Assembly: GCA_002869925.2 (NCBI GenBank)
Contig: NEWT02000033.1
Coordinates: 60,734-96,394, forward strand
Length of the DNA stretch: 35,661 nucleotides
Direction: 5' to 3'
DNA from: Nitrospira sp. CG24A
Lineage (GTDB): Bacteria; Nitrospirota; Nitrospiria; Nitrospirales; Nitrospiraceae
The position numbers and the translations under genes were made by a program. The notes beneath the pieces were generated by a model. It worked only from the letters and a program-made list of their open reading frames with translations. It was not told where the DNA came from and searched no databases. Shown one piece after another: positions 33,087 through 35,661 of the stretch (positions are counted from its first letter, which is position 1; each line of letters starts with the position of its first letter).

Positions 33087-33453
33087 ATGAGGATAGCGTA
33101 CCCCTGTGAGTTTGCATACGGGAATCGCCGTGTGGTCACGTTGATGCAACTCAGTTCCGACTTCTACATGCTGGAGGCCAAGGCTGACCATCACATTGGC
33201 GATCGGGCATATAACAGTGACGGGCTCGAAGACGGTCTCAAGCAGGACGGCGTGAACATGACCGGCCCACCCGGAAGCTCAAGACGCGAAACAGGCGCCA
33301 TCTCCGAGATATCAACGCCGCTGGCTTGTCGAGCGCTTCTTTGCATGGCTGCAATGGAAACGCCGCCTACTCGTTCGCTGGCAATATTGCGCCTCAAGCT
33401 TCCTTTGCTTTGTGCAGCTCGCCTCGACCACCATGTTTCTCAGTAAATTTTGA
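33087..33453 (+). pseudogene. Broken C-terminal part of an IS5-like transposase gene
   Basis: The first frame gives VTLMQLSSDFYMLEAKADHH and IGDRAYNSDGLEDGLKQDG, the second catalytic-Asp region (GDRAYDSD type). After about 33265 the reading shifts. From 33310 another frame gives YQRRWLVERFFAWLQWKRR, the YxxRxxxE region, and closes at a TGA at 33451. The 5' part with the first Asp is missing. No terminal repeats or target duplication were found. Confidence 0.68.
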
Positions 33454-33945
33454 GATAGATTCTCGCCTCTTGATCGTTACCGTTCCACTCTTCTCCCCCA
33501 TTGGCACCTCGTGTCTGCTAACGGCAAACCAGCAAGCTGTCGCCCTTATGCCAGGGAGACGCTTTACCTGTGAGTAATTATTGTAGACCGAGAACACCAC
33601 GGTGCACGATTGTTACCACCAGATACGACTTTTCGCCAAAAGGGATGAACGATTGATACATGAGGATCACGAAATCGAGATCGAGTGAACGACCCGTATC
33701 TGGCTCATTTGTGTCCTGGAACACTGACAGGTTCGCTATACCATGCGGTCTGTGTTAAACTCCGAACACATATAGTTGGGTCAGGCCCTGTCCCTCGCGC
33801 CTTCACTCCCTCCTTCTAAACTCTGCGCGATCGAAGTTCTAATTTTTGGTCGGTTCTACACCTACGGCTTATAAAGGAAGCCGTCGGGCATCATGCATCT
33901 GTGCCCCGCTTGCCCCTGCCAGCTCATTAAGGATGAAGAGGGCCC
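33454..33945. other. Long leader/intergenic region before the desaturase
   Basis: No gene is recognised in this stretch of nearly 500 bases. Its notable feature is a hairpin, ACGGCTT/ATAAAGG/AAGCCGT (33864-33884), about 60 bases before the desaturase start, with AAAGG exposed in the loop. No confident promoter pair was found. Confidence 0.45.
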
Positions 33946-34872
33946 ATGAACCAGACAAAACAGCAATCTGAGAGTTCACAATCACCCACATTTGCCATCA
34001 CTCCCTCAGGCGTCGCGATCAGGATCAACAGTCGTCGTGGCATCTGGACCGCCCTTATCTTTTGCTCAATTTCTGCTGGCGCAATAATTGGGGTTCCCCT
34101 CTATGGATATCTGTACCACTACACATGGATCGATTGGTCGCTATTTGGACTGCTCTATGTCGTCAGTGGATTAGGCATCACCGTCGGCTATCATCGGTTG
34201 ATGGCCCATCGGAGCTTTAACTGTCCAAGCTGGGTCAAATGCACACTCTTAATCGGAGGTGCCTGGGCGCTACAGAACTCCGCCATCAAATGGGCCGCTG
34301 ATCATCTGCGTCATCACGCGCATTGTGACGAGGAGAAAGATCCATACAATGCACAACACGGCTTCTGGCACAGCCACTGTGGATGGCTCTTTATCACCGA
34401 TCGATACGCCGAGCCAAAGTATGCGACGCGTGTCGCAACCGATCCCGTGGCCATCTGGCAACATAGATACTACCCCCTTCTGCTCCTCGCGGGCCTGGCC
34501 GGCACGTTTCTCGTGGGCTTTCTCTTCAATGGCATGATGGGTGGAATCGGTTGTTTTCTCCTCGCCGGCGTCGGACGCACATTCGCCGTGCTGAATTCGA
34601 CGTTTTTCATCAACTCCATCTGTCATCTATGGGGACGGCAGCCGCACAGCACTTCAAACTCCAGTAGAGATAGCTGGCTCGTGTCCCTCGTAACATTTGG
34701 CGAGGGGTACCATAACTACCATCACATGCACCCAACCGATTACCGGAACGGTACACGCTGGTACCACTTCGATCCCTCAAAATGGGTCATCCACGGCCTC
34801 TACTCACTCGGTCTTGCCACATCATTGCGGACTGGCTCGTATAACGAAAACTCGTTGGCTCGAACGAACTGA
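33946..34872 (+). CDS. Membrane fatty-acid desaturase (acyl-lipid/acyl-CoA type)
   Basis: The product has 308 residues. It introduces a double bond into saturated acyl chains with a di-iron centre and oxygen, raising membrane fluidity. The three His boxes are intact: HRLMAH (83-88), HLRHHAH (120-126) and HNYHH (256-260). Four or so hydrophobic segments surround them, and GWLF and NSICHLWG segments match the delta-9 group. ATG 33946 follows an AGAGGG. The RRM gene follows within about 20 bases, so they probably form one transcript. Confidence 0.93.
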   Translation: MNQTKQQSESSQSPTFAITPSGVAIRINSRRGIWTALIFCSISAGAIIGVPLYGYLYHYTWIDWSLFGLLYVVSGLGITVGYHRLMAHRSFNCPSWVKCTLLIGGAWALQNSAIKWAADHLRHHAHCDEEKDPYNAQHGFWHSHCGWLFITDRYAEPKYATRVATDPVAIWQHRYYPLLLLAGLAGTFLVGFLFNGMMGGIGCFLLAGVGRTFAVLNSTFFINSICHLWGRQPHSTSNSSRDSWLVSLVTFGEGYHNYHHMHPTDYRNGTRWYHFDPSKWVIHGLYSLGLATSLRTGSYNENSLARTN

Positions 34873-34893
34873 CCCATGACAAAGGACATCACG

Positions 34894-35157
34894 ATGGGAA
34901 AACGAATCCTATATGTGGGGGGACTTCCGGAGAGCATTTCGGACTGCGAGTTACGCGGCATCTTCACCTCTTACGGTCTCGTTGCCAGAGCGTACGTGGT
35001 CAGATTCAAACATACAGGAAGATCCGCCGGGTATGGATTTGTAGAAATGGGGTCCGGTGAACAGGCCTTAAACGCCGTGGTCGCTCTTGAAGGAACGGAA
35101 TGGGATGGGCACCTCCTTAGACTGTATGTCACTCCCTACGCAAACCAAGCCGTATAA
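34894..35157 (+). CDS. Small single-RRM RNA-binding protein
   Basis: The product has 87 residues, essentially one RNA recognition motif. RNP2 is ILYVGGL and RNP1 is SAGYGFVEM, with the beta-alpha-beta order complete. It should bind single-stranded RNA, like the small RRM proteins of cyanobacteria, several of which are cold-induced. AAAGGA seven bases ahead of ATG 34894 favours this start over ATG 34876, which would add six residues. It lies directly behind the desaturase gene. Confidence 0.88.
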   Translation: MGKRILYVGGLPESISDCELRGIFTSYGLVARAYVVRFKHTGRSAGYGFVEMGSGEQALNAVVALEGTEWDGHLLRLYVTPYANQAV

Positions 35158-35187
35158 AATTAAACACGTGATGGAAGGGACAGATAT

Positions 35188-35490
35188 ATGAGCCGTACCA
35201 ACTTGGACCCCATCGTCACGTTTCCAGATGGATCACATCTATTGATCAGCACTGCCTGCTCAAAAGAAGGAAGTTTTTCATGTGCCCTCTACATGGCAAC
35301 CATCGCAGCAGATGACCGTGGGACCTTCCACGTCATCTCCAACCATCTCGATGCAGCCACGTGCCTCGTTGCACAAGAAGACGCCTATAGTTATGCCCAG
35401 CGTCTCTACCCGCGATCAGCGGAGACGATGAAACGGCCCCCCTATCTCATCTGGCCTGGCCCAGGCCCCACCGGTAATGCGGATGTATAA
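35188..35490 (+). CDS. Small protein of unknown function
   Basis: The product has 100 residues with no signal or membrane segment. It reads as a compact mixed alpha/beta domain (PDGSHLLISTACSKEG, SCALYMATIAADDRGTF, EDAYSYAQRLYPRSAE) with a Pro-rich end (YLIWPGPGPTG). AAGGGA about 9 bases before ATG 35188 supports the start. It follows the RRM gene by 30 bases and is likely in the same operon. I do not recognise a family. Confidence 0.62.
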   Translation: MSRTNLDPIVTFPDGSHLLISTACSKEGSFSCALYMATIAADDRGTFHVISNHLDAATCLVAQEDAYSYAQRLYPRSAETMKRPPYLIWPGPGPTGNADV

Positions 35491-35661
35491 GTTGGCGGTC
35501 TGCCCCACTCGCACTGTCTGGCAACCTCAATCCTGCCCTCTCATATCATTCATACAATCTATCTTTCATCGGGCAGGCACTTCACAATGAGGAAATCCTA
35601 AGTCTACGCAATGTTGCCGTAAATATCCGACAGTCCATAGTACCCTATGGACATGCAGACA

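Overview
The window reads as a chromosomal segment of a Gram-negative bacterium of the Nitrospira/Nitrospirota type. This is an inference from gene content: paired DUF507 genes, a GAF-fused PilB-like ATPase, a B12-dependent ribonucleotide reductase, an HpnD-type synthase, and remembered similarity of the dispersed palindromes and IS remnants to those of Nitrospira genomes. No rRNA, tRNA or other decisive taxonomic marker is present. Genes are densely packed on both strands with many 4-base ATGA/GTGA overlaps, and the sequence is moderately GC-rich.

Layout. (1) 1-3300, minus strand: two related hairpin repeats, a secreted protein of unknown function, a long palindromic repeat, then an operon read right to left: cyclophilin-like protein, two DUF507 paralogues, a TPR lipoprotein and the peroxiredoxin Bcp. 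(2) 3338-7023, plus: a DEDD-type nuclease overlapping a PP2C phosphatase, then two exported proteins, the second with the copper-ligand layout of peptidylglycine monooxygenase. (3) 7632-9216: a GAF histidine kinase followed by a 19-A tract and the stub of a response regulator. (4) 9217-10768, minus: an unrecognised protein and a YjbQ-family protein. (5) 10915-16490, plus: NrdJ, an SH3-like membrane-anchored protein, and an operon of HAD hydrolase, BtuF-like binding protein, HpnD and a chimeric FAD-domain/HTH gene. (6) 16549-20604, minus: a small unknown protein, a dienelactone hydrolase-type enzyme and the TldE/TldD protease pair. (7) 20728-29454, plus: the conserved envelope/isoprenoid cluster uppS-cdsA-dxr-rseP-proS, then a PilB-type ATPase. 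(8) 29455-35661: a loose, decayed region with two broken transposase genes, two small basic proteins (one apparently starting at ATC), a DEAD-box helicase, a fatty-acid desaturase, an RRM protein and a small unknown protein.

How the genes fit together. UppS, CdsA and Dxr supply the undecaprenyl carrier, CDP-diacylglycerol and MEP-pathway isoprenoids, and RseP serves envelope stress signalling; HpnD draws on the same isoprenoid pool. NrdJ makes the cell dependent on cobalamin, and a cobalamin-binding-type protein is encoded nearby. Helicase, desaturase and RRM protein are a set often tied to cold acclimation.

The most unusual items are the PHM-like copper protein (6019-7023), the FAD-domain/HTH chimera (16140-16490), the response-regulator stub beside the 19-A tract, the ATC-start small gene, and the heptamer-based hairpin between the DUF507 paralogues. 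I found no CRISPR array, tRNA, rRNA, prophage or known riboswitch.
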